Virus record (IMG/VR): IMGVR_UViG_3300033571_025499 | Span: 1 to 23,812 of that record | Source of the DNA: a virus | DNA: 23,812 nt | Strand: one strand, 5' to 3' | Part shown: one piece after another, positions 1-6,329 of the stretch | Layout: each line of letters starts with the position of its first letter | How positions within the stretch are numbered: the stretch's first letter is position 1 | Program-made: the position numbers and the translations under genes | Notes under the pieces: model-generated | Database searches by the model: none | What the model was told of the DNA's origin: nothing | What the model saw: the letters and a program-made list of their open reading frames with translations, nothing else

Positions 1-114
1 CCAACTACCGCACCAAACGCAGCAAATTTATTAGCGCAACCCTACCGCGCTATTCGTTTAACTGGTGCAACCGCTGGCGACACTTTAACGGTAATTCAGT
101 CCGGAGTTAAGTAA
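1..114 (+). CDS. C-terminal end of an unidentified, probably structural, phage protein (5' truncated)
   Basis: The reading frame is open from the first base and stops at the TAA at 112-114, giving the last 37 residues of a protein that starts upstream. The visible tail ends in ITG-like beta-strand sequence (RLTGATAGDTLTVIQSG), Ala/Thr rich with no motif that identifies a family. Its stop shares its last base with the ATG of the next gene (TAATG), so the two are probably translationally coupled and in the same virion-structural operon. A minor capsid or decoration protein is possible but cannot be shown from 37 residues. Confidence 0.6.
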   Translation, partial: PTTAPNAANLLAQPYRAIRLTGATAGDTLTVIQSGVK

Positions 115-737
115 TGCCTGTTTACCTCGACACTCGGGGTAACAGTGTCCTGTCTGTGGCGATCTGTGATCGCTGCAGCAGGAAATTTGCGTACACAGAA
201 TTAATGCCCGACCCAAATTTTCCGGGTATGCGCGTTTGCAAAGAAGATTTAGATAAGTTTGACCCATGGCGTTTACCTGCACGTCAAACTGAAAACATCG
301 CGTTACGTTTCCCACGTCCAGACGTATCTGTTGCTACCGGACCAATCGGTGGTAATCAGATTATGACAGAGAACGGATTCCAAAATAACAATTCTATGTT
401 TATTGATGGCGTATCTCCGTTTAGTGGAAACACTCAAGGTGATTTGAACACAGCGAGTAACGTTGAGCCAAATATACAAGTTTTATATCCGTACATTTAC
501 ACAGTCACGCCGGCATCAGGATCCATAGCTGGCGGCACCCTTGTTACTTTAATGGGTGCTAATTTTACTGATGTGACTACGGTTAGATTTGGTGGAGTCG
601 TTGCGTCTTTTTCACTAGTTAATTCAACTCAGATTGTTGCGACAACACCACCATATCAAATTACTGGTATGGTTGACGTTAGCGCAGGATCTCCATTTGG
701 AACCGCTACCAAGCATGGTGGCTTTACATATACATAA
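114..737 (+). CDS. Zinc-ribbon-like and IPT/TIG-domain virion protein
   Basis: This is a 207-residue protein with two recognisable parts. The N-terminus (residues 15-55) resembles the small phage zinc-ribbon proteins, which usually read CDRCG...RVCxxC. Here C18, C21 and C42 are kept, but the fourth ligand position is D45 (VCKED), so metal binding may use Asp or be lost. The conserved downstream PRP element is present as FPRPD (66-70). Residues about 123-207 form an IPT/TIG immunoglobulin-like fold, shown by the pattern VTPASGSIAGGTLVTLMGANF, a VRFGG strand and a C-terminal GGFTYT strand. TIG domains are common on exposed phage head or tail proteins and usually mediate weak carbohydrate or protein contacts. 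GGAG at 103-106 gives a ribosome binding site 7 nt before the ATG. The next gene follows after 3 nt. A minor virion or decoration role is inferred; the exact function is unknown. Confidence 0.75.
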   Translation: MPVYLDTRGNSVLSVAICDRCSRKFAYTELMPDPNFPGMRVCKEDLDKFDPWRLPARQTENIALRFPRPDVSVATGPIGGNQIMTENGFQNNNSMFIDGVSPFSGNTQGDLNTASNVEPNIQVLYPYIYTVTPASGSIAGGTLVTLMGANFTDVTTVRFGGVVASFSLVNSTQIVATTPPYQITGMVDVSAGSPFGTATKHGGFTYT

Positions 738-740
738 AAC

Positions 741-3629
741 ATGGCAGATCGTTCAATAACACAACTGCCAGTTGCGAATACAGTTAACGGCAACGAAGTA
801 ACTGTAATTGTTCAACAGGGTGTCACAAAGCAAGTAGCTATTGGGTTAATTGCTAACGCAGTGTCGCCCGGAAAATTTATTACTAATATCACGTACGATC
901 CTAACACGTACATGATAACAATTTATTACAGCGACGGCACCACTCAGATGATTGGTCCTGTGCCGGGATTTCAGAGCGCTTATATCGACGGCAGCGGTAA
1001 TTTAATTTTAGTTGGCACCGATGGGACGCTTTATAATTTAGGACCTGTCATCGGTCCGTCAGGATTTAGCGGCTATTCAGGACTGAGCGGCTTTTCTGGT
1101 TTTAGCGGCACATCTGGACTCAGTGGTTATTCTGGATCGGGTGTGAGTGGCTTTTCTGGTTTTAGCGGACAGTCTGGTTTAAGTGGATTTAGTGGCGCAT
1201 CTGGTTTTAGCGGACAGTCTGGTTTAAGTGGATTTAGCGGAGTCTCCGGTTTTAGTGGCACTAGCGGTATCTCTGGCTTTAGTGGAACATCTGGTTTTAG
1301 TGGCGCTAGCGGTATTTCTGGCTTTAGTGGAGCATCTGGTTTCAGTGGCGCTAGCGGTATTTCTGGCTTTAGCGGAACATCTGGTTTCAGTGGCGCTAGC
1401 GGTACCTCTGGTTTTAGCGGAACATCTGGTTTCAGTGGCGCTAGCGGTATCTCTGGCTTTAGTGGAACATCTGGTTTTAGTGGCGCTAGCGGTATCTCTG
1501 GCTTTAGCGGAACATCTGGTTTTAGTGGCGCTAGTGGTATCTCTGGCTTTAGCGGAACATCTGGTTTCAGTGGTAGATCTGGATTTAGCGGATTCTCTGG
1601 CGCAGTAGGAGCTGGCGGCACAATTGGTCACTGGGGATCGTTTTGGGACACTACCGATCAGGTTGCAGTATCAGCCAATACGGCCTACCCAGTTACATTA
1701 AACAGCGCCGACCCAAATAATACCGGCGTAAACGTTGTATCTAACAGCCGAGTAACATTTAGTAATGCTGGAGTTTACAGCTTAACATTCTCAATTCAGT
1801 TTGTTAATACTGACCAACAAATACATGACGTTAATGTTTGGTTGCGTAAAAATAATGCAGGAAGTGCTGGTGACGTCCCCGATTCAGACACACGATTAAG
1901 CATTCAACAAAGACATGGCGGGGTTGATGGCTACGGTCTGATGACCGTTAACTTTGTGCTGCAGTTGGAGGCCAACGACTATATCGAAATGATATGGGCG
2001 ACAACAAATACTGATGTATCTATCCAATCTATACCCGCGGGAACTTCACCAGTAAGCCCATCAATCCCGGGTGTCATATTCACTGCAACACAAGTCATGT
2101 ACACCCAGTCTGGTTACAGTGGCTTCTCTGGTATTAGTGGCTTCTCTGGTATTAGTGGCTTCTCTGGCGCGTCCGGGATTAGTGGATTCTCCGGTATTAG
2201 TGGCTTCTCTGGCGCGTCCGGGATTAGTGGATTCTCCGGTTTTAGTGGCACCAGCGGTTTCTCTGGAACGAGTGGTTTCTCTGGAACACCCGGCCAGTCT
2301 ACAAGTTTTTTCTTGTATCGAACAAACACTGGTGCAACTTCAGGGTACCCGGGTGATGGCGATTTGTTGTGGAACAACATAACCCAAACTAGCGCCACGC
2401 AGATAAATGTTAGCCACCTAACGGACGACAACACTGACATCGAGATATTTTTATCATTGCTGCAAGCAGATGAATCTTTTATAATTCAAGATAAAAATGT
2501 TAGTGAAAATTTTCAAACGTGGTTAATAACCGGTACCCCTACTAAAGTAAACTGGGGCACGTCAACCGCATATTTACAGATACCTGTAACGTTAACAGAT
2601 TCTGGCGGAACCGGGACATCTGGGTTCGCAAACAATCTAGAAGTATTTTTTGCAATCGTGTCCGGCATAAGTGGATTTAGCGGACAGTCTGGTTTTAGCG
2701 GATTCTCTGGCGCTTCTGGCTTTAGCGGCATTAGTGGTTTCAGCGGCATCAGTGGTTTCAGTGGTGATTCTGGTATCAGTGGATTCTCCGGCGCTTCTGG
2801 TATCAGTGGCTTCTCTGGTGCTTCTGGTATCAGTGGCTTCTCTGGCACTTCTGGCATCAGTGGTTTCAGTGGTGATTCTGGCATCAGTGGTTTTAGTGGC
2901 TTTAGCGGCATCAGTGGTTTCTCTGGCGATTCTGGCATTAGTGGCTTTAGCGGCATTAGTGGTTTCTCTGGCGATTCTGGCATTAGTGGCTTTAGCGGCA
3001 TCAGTGGTTTCTCTGGCGATTCTGGCATTAGTGGATTTAGCGGCATTAGTGGATTTAGCGGCATCAGTGGATTCAGCGGCTTTAGTGGCGCTTCTGGCAT
3101 TAGTGGTTTCAGTGGCGATTCTGGTATCAGTGGCTTCTCTGGCATTAGTGGCTTCAGTGGCGTAAGCGGCTTCTCGGGCGCGCAGGGACCTACAGTTTAT
3201 CCCGGATCAGGTATACCGTTATCAACTGGATCAGCTTGGGGAACATCATATGCCTCAGTTAGCGGTGGAATTGTTGGTACCACCGACACCCAGACACTAA
3301 CAAACAAACGGATACAGCCAAGGGTGCTGGCATCCACGGCCAATAGTGCAACCCCAACACTAAACACCGATAACTTTGATATGATGGTAATCACTGGTCA
3401 ATCAGTAGCCATCACCTCATTTACTACCAATTTAAGCGGCACTCCAGTAAACGGTCAAAAGCTATGGATTTCGATCACTGGAACAACGGCTATTGCAATT
3501 ACGTGGGGCGCTTCATTTGAGTCTTCTACGGTCGCGCTACCAACAACTACAACAGGAACAAATAGACTTGATGTAGGGTTTGTATGGAATGTTGCAAACT
3601 CTGATTGGCGTTGCGTAGCAGTCGCATAA
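741..3629 (+). CDS. Collagen-like triplet-repeat tail fibre with C1q-like jelly-roll domain
   Basis: This 962-residue fibre protein is modular. Residues 1-104 form a globular head probably used for virion attachment (MADRSITQLPVA start). Residues 105-286, 458-519 and 642-812 are Gly-X-Ser triplet blocks in which X alternates between Phe/Ile/Leu and small or polar residues. Residues about 289-455 resemble a C1q/TNF jelly-roll, with an NTAYPVTLN strand, the RVTFSNAGVYSLTFSIQF core and a VNVWLRKNN strand. Residues about 520-640 form another beta-rich domain of unknown family. Residues 816-962 form a C-terminal domain with the TTDTQTLTNK motif, shared with the shorter fibre at 6330-7226. The repeats are nearly proline-free, unlike animal collagen, so a true triple helix is not assured. 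No Shine-Dalgarno is visible; translation probably re-initiates 3 nt after the upstream stop. Trimeric receptor-binding or host-adhesion fibre is inferred. Confidence 0.88.
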   Translation: MADRSITQLPVANTVNGNEVTVIVQQGVTKQVAIGLIANAVSPGKFITNITYDPNTYMITIYYSDGTTQMIGPVPGFQSAYIDGSGNLILVGTDGTLYNLGPVIGPSGFSGYSGLSGFSGFSGTSGLSGYSGSGVSGFSGFSGQSGLSGFSGASGFSGQSGLSGFSGVSGFSGTSGISGFSGTSGFSGASGISGFSGASGFSGASGISGFSGTSGFSGASGTSGFSGTSGFSGASGISGFSGTSGFSGASGISGFSGTSGFSGASGISGFSGTSGFSGRSGFSGFSGAVGAGGTIGHWGSFWDTTDQVAVSANTAYPVTLNSADPNNTGVNVVSNSRVTFSNAGVYSLTFSIQFVNTDQQIHDVNVWLRKNNAGSAGDVPDSDTRLSIQQRHGGVDGYGLMTVNFVLQLEANDYIEMIWATTNTDVSIQSIPAGTSPVSPSIPGVIFTATQVMYTQSGYSGFSGISGFSGISGFSGASGISGFSGISGFSGASGISGFSGFSGTSGFSGTSGFSGTPGQSTSFFLYRTNTGATSGYPGDGDLLWNNITQTSATQINVSHLTDDNTDIEIFLSLLQADESFIIQDKNVSENFQTWLITGTPTKVNWGTSTAYLQIPVTLTDSGGTGTSGFANNLEVFFAIVSGISGFSGQSGFSGFSGASGFSGISGFSGISGFSGDSGISGFSGASGISGFSGASGISGFSGTSGISGFSGDSGISGFSGFSGISGFSGDSGISGFSGISGFSGDSGISGFSGISGFSGDSGISGFSGISGFSGISGFSGFSGASGISGFSGDSGISGFSGISGFSGVSGFSGAQGPTVYPGSGIPLSTGSAWGTSYASVSGGIVGTTDTQTLTNKRIQPRVLASTANSATPTLNTDNFDMMVITGQSVAITSFTTNLSGTPVNGQKLWISITGTTAIAITWGASFESSTVALPTTTTGTNRLDVGFVWNVANSDWRCVAVA
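1053..1598 (+). repeat. Gly-X-Ser coding repeat block 1
   Basis: Degenerate 9-bp triplet units are organised into roughly seven near-identical 45-bp higher-order units between about 1254 and 1578 (protein unit GTSGFSGASGISGFS). Differences between copies are mostly synonymous changes such as agt/agc and tct/agt. This near-identity suggests recent unit duplication or gene conversion. Confidence 0.9.
2112..2297 (+). repeat. Gly-X-Ser coding repeat block 2
   Basis: This is a shorter block of the same triplet repeat, containing two nearly identical copies of a unit encoding SGISGFSGAS. It separates the jelly-roll domain from the next globular domain of the fibre and ends at a PGQS break. Confidence 0.85.
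2664..3176 (+). repeat. Gly-X-Ser coding repeat block 3
   Basis: This is the longest uninterrupted stretch after block 1. It differs by periodic acidic triplets: GDSGISGFSGISGFS recurs several times, so an Asp appears about every 15 residues. It leads through GAQGPT into the C-terminal fibre domain. Confidence 0.9.
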
Positions 3630-3642
3630 TGTAGTATAATTA
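3611..3642 (+). promoter_or_regulatory. Candidate promoter upstream of the glycosyltransferase island
   Basis: TATAAT lies at 3635-3640 (TAGTATAATTAGG) in the short gap before the 3668 gene, with a weak TTGCGT 18 bp upstream inside the end of the fibre gene. The core resembles motifs in the two other intergenic gaps at 14157 and 20417. A host sigma-70 promoter or a phage-specific late promoter would both fit; this is inferred from sequence only. Confidence 0.45.
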
Positions 3643-3658
3643 GGCTCGTACGAGTCTA
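3641..3658 (+). repeat. Inverted repeat / possible 5' leader hairpin
   Basis: The perfect palindrome CTCGTACGAG (3645-3654) extends to a 7-bp stem with one G-T pair and a GTAC loop. It sits directly after the TATAAT element and abuts the AGGAGA ribosome binding site (3658-3663) of the next gene. It could be an operator or an RNA element affecting initiation. There is no T-tract, so it is not an intrinsic terminator. Confidence 0.4.
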
Positions 3659-3667
3659 GGAGATTGT

Positions 3668-4930
3668 ATGAAATATAGTATTGTTATACCTACGTATAAC
3701 CACTGTAATGATTTGTTAAAACCATGTGTTGATAGTATTATTAAACACAGCGACATGAATGATGTCGAGTTAATTATATCAGCAAACGGTTGTGTAGATA
3801 ACACTAAAGTGTACTTAGATTATCTTGCCACTTTAGTACCAAACTTGATTGTAACGTGGGATGACAAACCGCTAGGCTACGCAAAAGCAACAAACGAAGG
3901 AATTAAAAAAGCAACAGCAAACAAAATTGTGTTGCTAAATAATGATACGATTTTATTGGATCAGGCAAAGAATCAATGGCTGCAAATGTTAGAGGCGCCG
4001 TTTTTGCAAGAGCCAAACATGGGAATCACTGGACCAGTAATCCAACATTCCCCTGACGCAAACCACATTTTTTGTGTATTTTTCTGCGTAATGATTGACA
4101 GAAAAGTATTTGACAGGATTGGTCTGCTTAATGAAGAGTACGGCGTTGGTACCGGTGAGGATGTTGAGTTTTCAATCGAGGCCATGCGCGCTGGATTTCA
4201 CATGGCAGAGCCCGCACCTAAACATTTACAAAACGGCGAGATGTATGTTGGCACATTCCCAATCTACCACGCCGGTGAAGGCACAGTACACGACACGACA
4301 TTAGTTCAAAATTTTAATGATGTGTTTAATAAAAATTGCCGCAAGTTAGCCCGTAAATATAATGCACAAGGCTATAAGTGGAGCTTAATGAATAACTTTG
4401 AGCGCTACATGGCAATTAAAGGCGAAGAAGTACAGCCACGAGAAAAGGGCAGGTATCTATGGGCCGCAAACAAATTAGTTGGGAGCACCGTACTGGAAAT
4501 TGGATGCTCGAATGGATACGGATCTCAATTCTTTGGCAACAGCATCTCGTATCTTGGTTTAGACTACGATGAAAAGATTATCGAGGTAGCAAGAGAAGAG
4601 GGTTGGGGTGACAATAAGCAGTTTGTGCACGCTGATATTAATACGTTTGAGTTAGGTCAGTATGACACCATCGTAGCGATGGAAATAATTGAGCATATTG
4701 ATACGGGCTTAGAGATTGCTCAAAAATTAAAGAAGCACTGCAAACGGTTATTGATTACTGTGCCGTATATGGAGACTCCGGGATTTTGGGGCGAGCACCA
4801 CAAACTGCACATGTTAAACCAATCGCACTTACCCGGGTTTACGTATCAGTTTATGGGCGAGAATGGCGAGATTGCTGATACGCCACATAATGGCATCATG
4901 AATTTGATGTTGTGTGAGTACAATGCCTAA
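3668..4930 (+). CDS. Bifunctional GT2 glycosyltransferase and class I SAM methyltransferase
   Basis: This is a 420-residue fusion. Residues 1-240 are a GT-A fold family 2 glycosyltransferase: the nucleotide-binding start is YSIVIPTYN (3-11), NND (91-93) takes the DxD metal-binding position after the LL strand, and GEDVEFS (163-169) is the usual catalytic ED segment. Residues about 262-415 form a Rossmann methyltransferase: motif I is VLEIGCSNGYG (275-285), the acidic ribose-binding residue is D299 in GLDYDE, then come ADI (322-324) and VAMEIIEHI (336-344). The protein should transfer a sugar from a nucleotide donor and methylate the sugar or a nearby group. The acceptor is unknown. AGGAG at 3658-3662 is a good ribosome binding site. 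It is the first of three overlapping carbohydrate genes set between two triplet-repeat fibre genes, which suggests virion fibre glycosylation or modification of host glycans. Family assignment is firm; substrate is not. Confidence 0.88.
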   Translation: MKYSIVIPTYNHCNDLLKPCVDSIIKHSDMNDVELIISANGCVDNTKVYLDYLATLVPNLIVTWDDKPLGYAKATNEGIKKATANKIVLLNNDTILLDQAKNQWLQMLEAPFLQEPNMGITGPVIQHSPDANHIFCVFFCVMIDRKVFDRIGLLNEEYGVGTGEDVEFSIEAMRAGFHMAEPAPKHLQNGEMYVGTFPIYHAGEGTVHDTTLVQNFNDVFNKNCRKLARKYNAQGYKWSLMNNFERYMAIKGEEVQPREKGRYLWAANKLVGSTVLEIGCSNGYGSQFFGNSISYLGLDYDEKIIEVAREEGWGDNKQFVHADINTFELGQYDTIVAMEIIEHIDTGLEIAQKLKKHCKRLLITVPYMETPGFWGEHHKLHMLNQSHLPGFTYQFMGENGEIADTPHNGIMNLMLCEYNA

Positions 4931-5891
4931 GATATTGTGTTCGATTGCAACCCGCGGTAGGTATTTCTCTACACTGCCGCTAGTGTTAAATGCGGTGATT
5001 AACCAGACGCGTCCCGTAGATAAAGTTGTTATTTTTGATGACAACGACGAGCCGCAAGACATGCGAAAAGAGTTGGTGTACAACTACTTTTTTCAAATGA
5101 TGGATTTGAAAGGTATTGCGTGGGAGTGGTTGTTTGCTGAGAAAAAAGGTCAGCACCACATTCACCAACGAGCCAATTTGATGAAGTTTGATTGGGTCTG
5201 GCGAGTTGATGACGATGCAATACCTGAACCCAACGTTTTGGAAAATTTAACCAAGCATATAGCTGACGACGTGGGTGCGGTAGGTGGGTCGATATTAACG
5301 CCACCATACTTGCCAGACACAAGTGAAGTCAGTGGTACAATTGACAAAATTAATGACGAACCAAACATACAGTGGGGAGTAATTAAAAATGTTAGAGAAG
5401 TTGAGCATCTGCATTGTAGCTTTATTTATCGTGCTGGCGTTTGCGATTACAACCTCGGATTATCTCGAGTTGCACACAGGGAAGAAACCTTGTTCACTTG
5501 GGGGCTGCATCGTAAAGGTTACCGGATCTTAGCTGTACCAAACGCAGTAACGCTGCACATGAAAAACCCGCAAGGTGGGATTCGTAGCGAGACACAACAG
5601 AGCATGTATTGGCACGACGAGCAGATATTTAAGAATATTATAGATTACCGCGACAAAACGATAGTAGTCTTAAATAACGGTTTAGGCGATCACATTGTAT
5701 TTAGTCATGTGTTGCCAGATGTTAAAAATGCTGAGGTGTTTAGCTGCTACCCTGAAATTGTTCCGGGTAACTCAATCGCCGCCGCGCAGGCTTTGTTTGG
5801 TGATATTGAGTCGTACAATGTGTACGCCAAAATGGCGCAGTGGGGTTGGAAAGATAGTTTAGAAAACGCTTACCGAAAGTTGTACGTATGA
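4923..5891 (+). CDS. GT2-type glycosyltransferase fused to a short GT9-like N-terminal half
   Basis: With the ATG at 4923 the protein has 322 residues. A GTG at 4914 would add three, but it has no ribosome binding site and the family normally begins MxKILCSIATRGR. Residues 1-230 look like a GT-A family 2 enzyme: SIATRGR (7-13), the acidic pair DD at 39-40, a DDD metal motif (96-98, WRVDDDAIPEP) and HREETLF (185-191). Residues about 246-322 change character: IVVLNNGLGDHIVFSHVLP matches the start of GT9/heptosyltransferase proteins (typically xRxGGxGDxxxxTPxL). Only about 75 residues of that half exist, and the matching C-terminal half is encoded by the next gene. It overlaps the upstream gene by 8 nt and the downstream one by ATGA, so all three are coupled. 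The GT2 assignment is confident; the GT9-like tail is a motif-based reading. Confidence 0.8.
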   Translation: MPKILCSIATRGRYFSTLPLVLNAVINQTRPVDKVVIFDDNDEPQDMRKELVYNYFFQMMDLKGIAWEWLFAEKKGQHHIHQRANLMKFDWVWRVDDDAIPEPNVLENLTKHIADDVGAVGGSILTPPYLPDTSEVSGTIDKINDEPNIQWGVIKNVREVEHLHCSFIYRAGVCDYNLGLSRVAHREETLFTWGLHRKGYRILAVPNAVTLHMKNPQGGIRSETQQSMYWHDEQIFKNIIDYRDKTIVVLNNGLGDHIVFSHVLPDVKNAEVFSCYPEIVPGNSIAAAQALFGDIESYNVYAKMAQWGWKDSLENAYRKLYV

Positions 5892-6325
5892 TTATTATTT
5901 CACCATACGCTAAAGCGCTTCGAAACGGCAAACAAAACCCAAAAAACTACCCGTATTGGGAAGAGCTAATTAAGCTAATTGATGAGCCGATTGTACAAGT
6001 TGGCGTGCTTGGTGAGAAACAGTTAGTTGACGATTTTAGGCAAAATTTACCGTTAGCTGATTTAAGGCAGCTAGTACAAGACTGCAGGACTTGGATTGGT
6101 ATTGATAGTTTTTTCCAGCACTTATGCTGGGACGAAGGCAAAAAAGGAATTGTTTTGTGGGGGCCTTCCGATCCATTAATATTTGGACACCCCGAAAACA
6201 TTAATTTATTAAAAGATCGTTCCCATTTAACACCCAATCAGTTTTTATGGTGGGAGTTTACAGAACACAAAAAAGAACGATTTGTAGAACCACATGTAGT
6301 AATGGAACACTTAAACAAGGTATAA
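5888..6325 (+). CDS. GT9 (heptosyltransferase-like) C-terminal half as a separate protein
   Basis: This 145-residue protein resembles only the donor-binding Rossmann half of GT9/ADP-heptose:LPS heptosyltransferases. It opens with a strand and basic loop (ISPYAKALRNGKQNPKNYP). It then has VQVGVLGE (36-43), a DLRQLVQDCRTWIGIDSFF segment matching the family's 'eLaali..ad..ig.DtG', QHLCWDEGKKGIVLWGPSDP (77-96) matching 'mHlAaalgkpvvalfGpt.p', and a tail that would cap the cleft. Its ATG overlaps the previous stop (ATGA), and that gene ends in a GT9-like N-terminal half, so the two polypeptides probably associate into one GT-B-like enzyme. A degraded or lectin-like remnant is the alternative. The reading frame is intact, which argues against simple decay. 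Confidence 0.75.
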   Translation: MIIISPYAKALRNGKQNPKNYPYWEELIKLIDEPIVQVGVLGEKQLVDDFRQNLPLADLRQLVQDCRTWIGIDSFFQHLCWDEGKKGIVLWGPSDPLIFGHPENINLLKDRSHLTPNQFLWWEFTEHKKERFVEPHVVMEHLNKV

Positions 6326-6329
6326 ACAT

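Noticed and set aside
1127-3145. Long open frames on the opposite strand and in other + frames over the triplet repeats (Pro/Leu/Lys-rich or Val/Ala/Leu-rich)
   Set aside because: They are caused by the 9-bp periodic sequence, which lacks stops in several frames. They have no ribosome binding sites and their composition only mirrors the real repeat.
741-3629. Interpretation as a bacterial or animal collagen gene
   Set aside because: Neighbouring adaptor, holin and lysozyme genes, the phage-type C-terminal fibre motif and the lack of prolines identify it as a phage fibre.
4914-4922. GTG start for the second glycosyltransferase gene
   Set aside because: It has no ribosome binding site and adds three residues before the usual MPKILCSIATRGR start. 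Still possible as an alternative.
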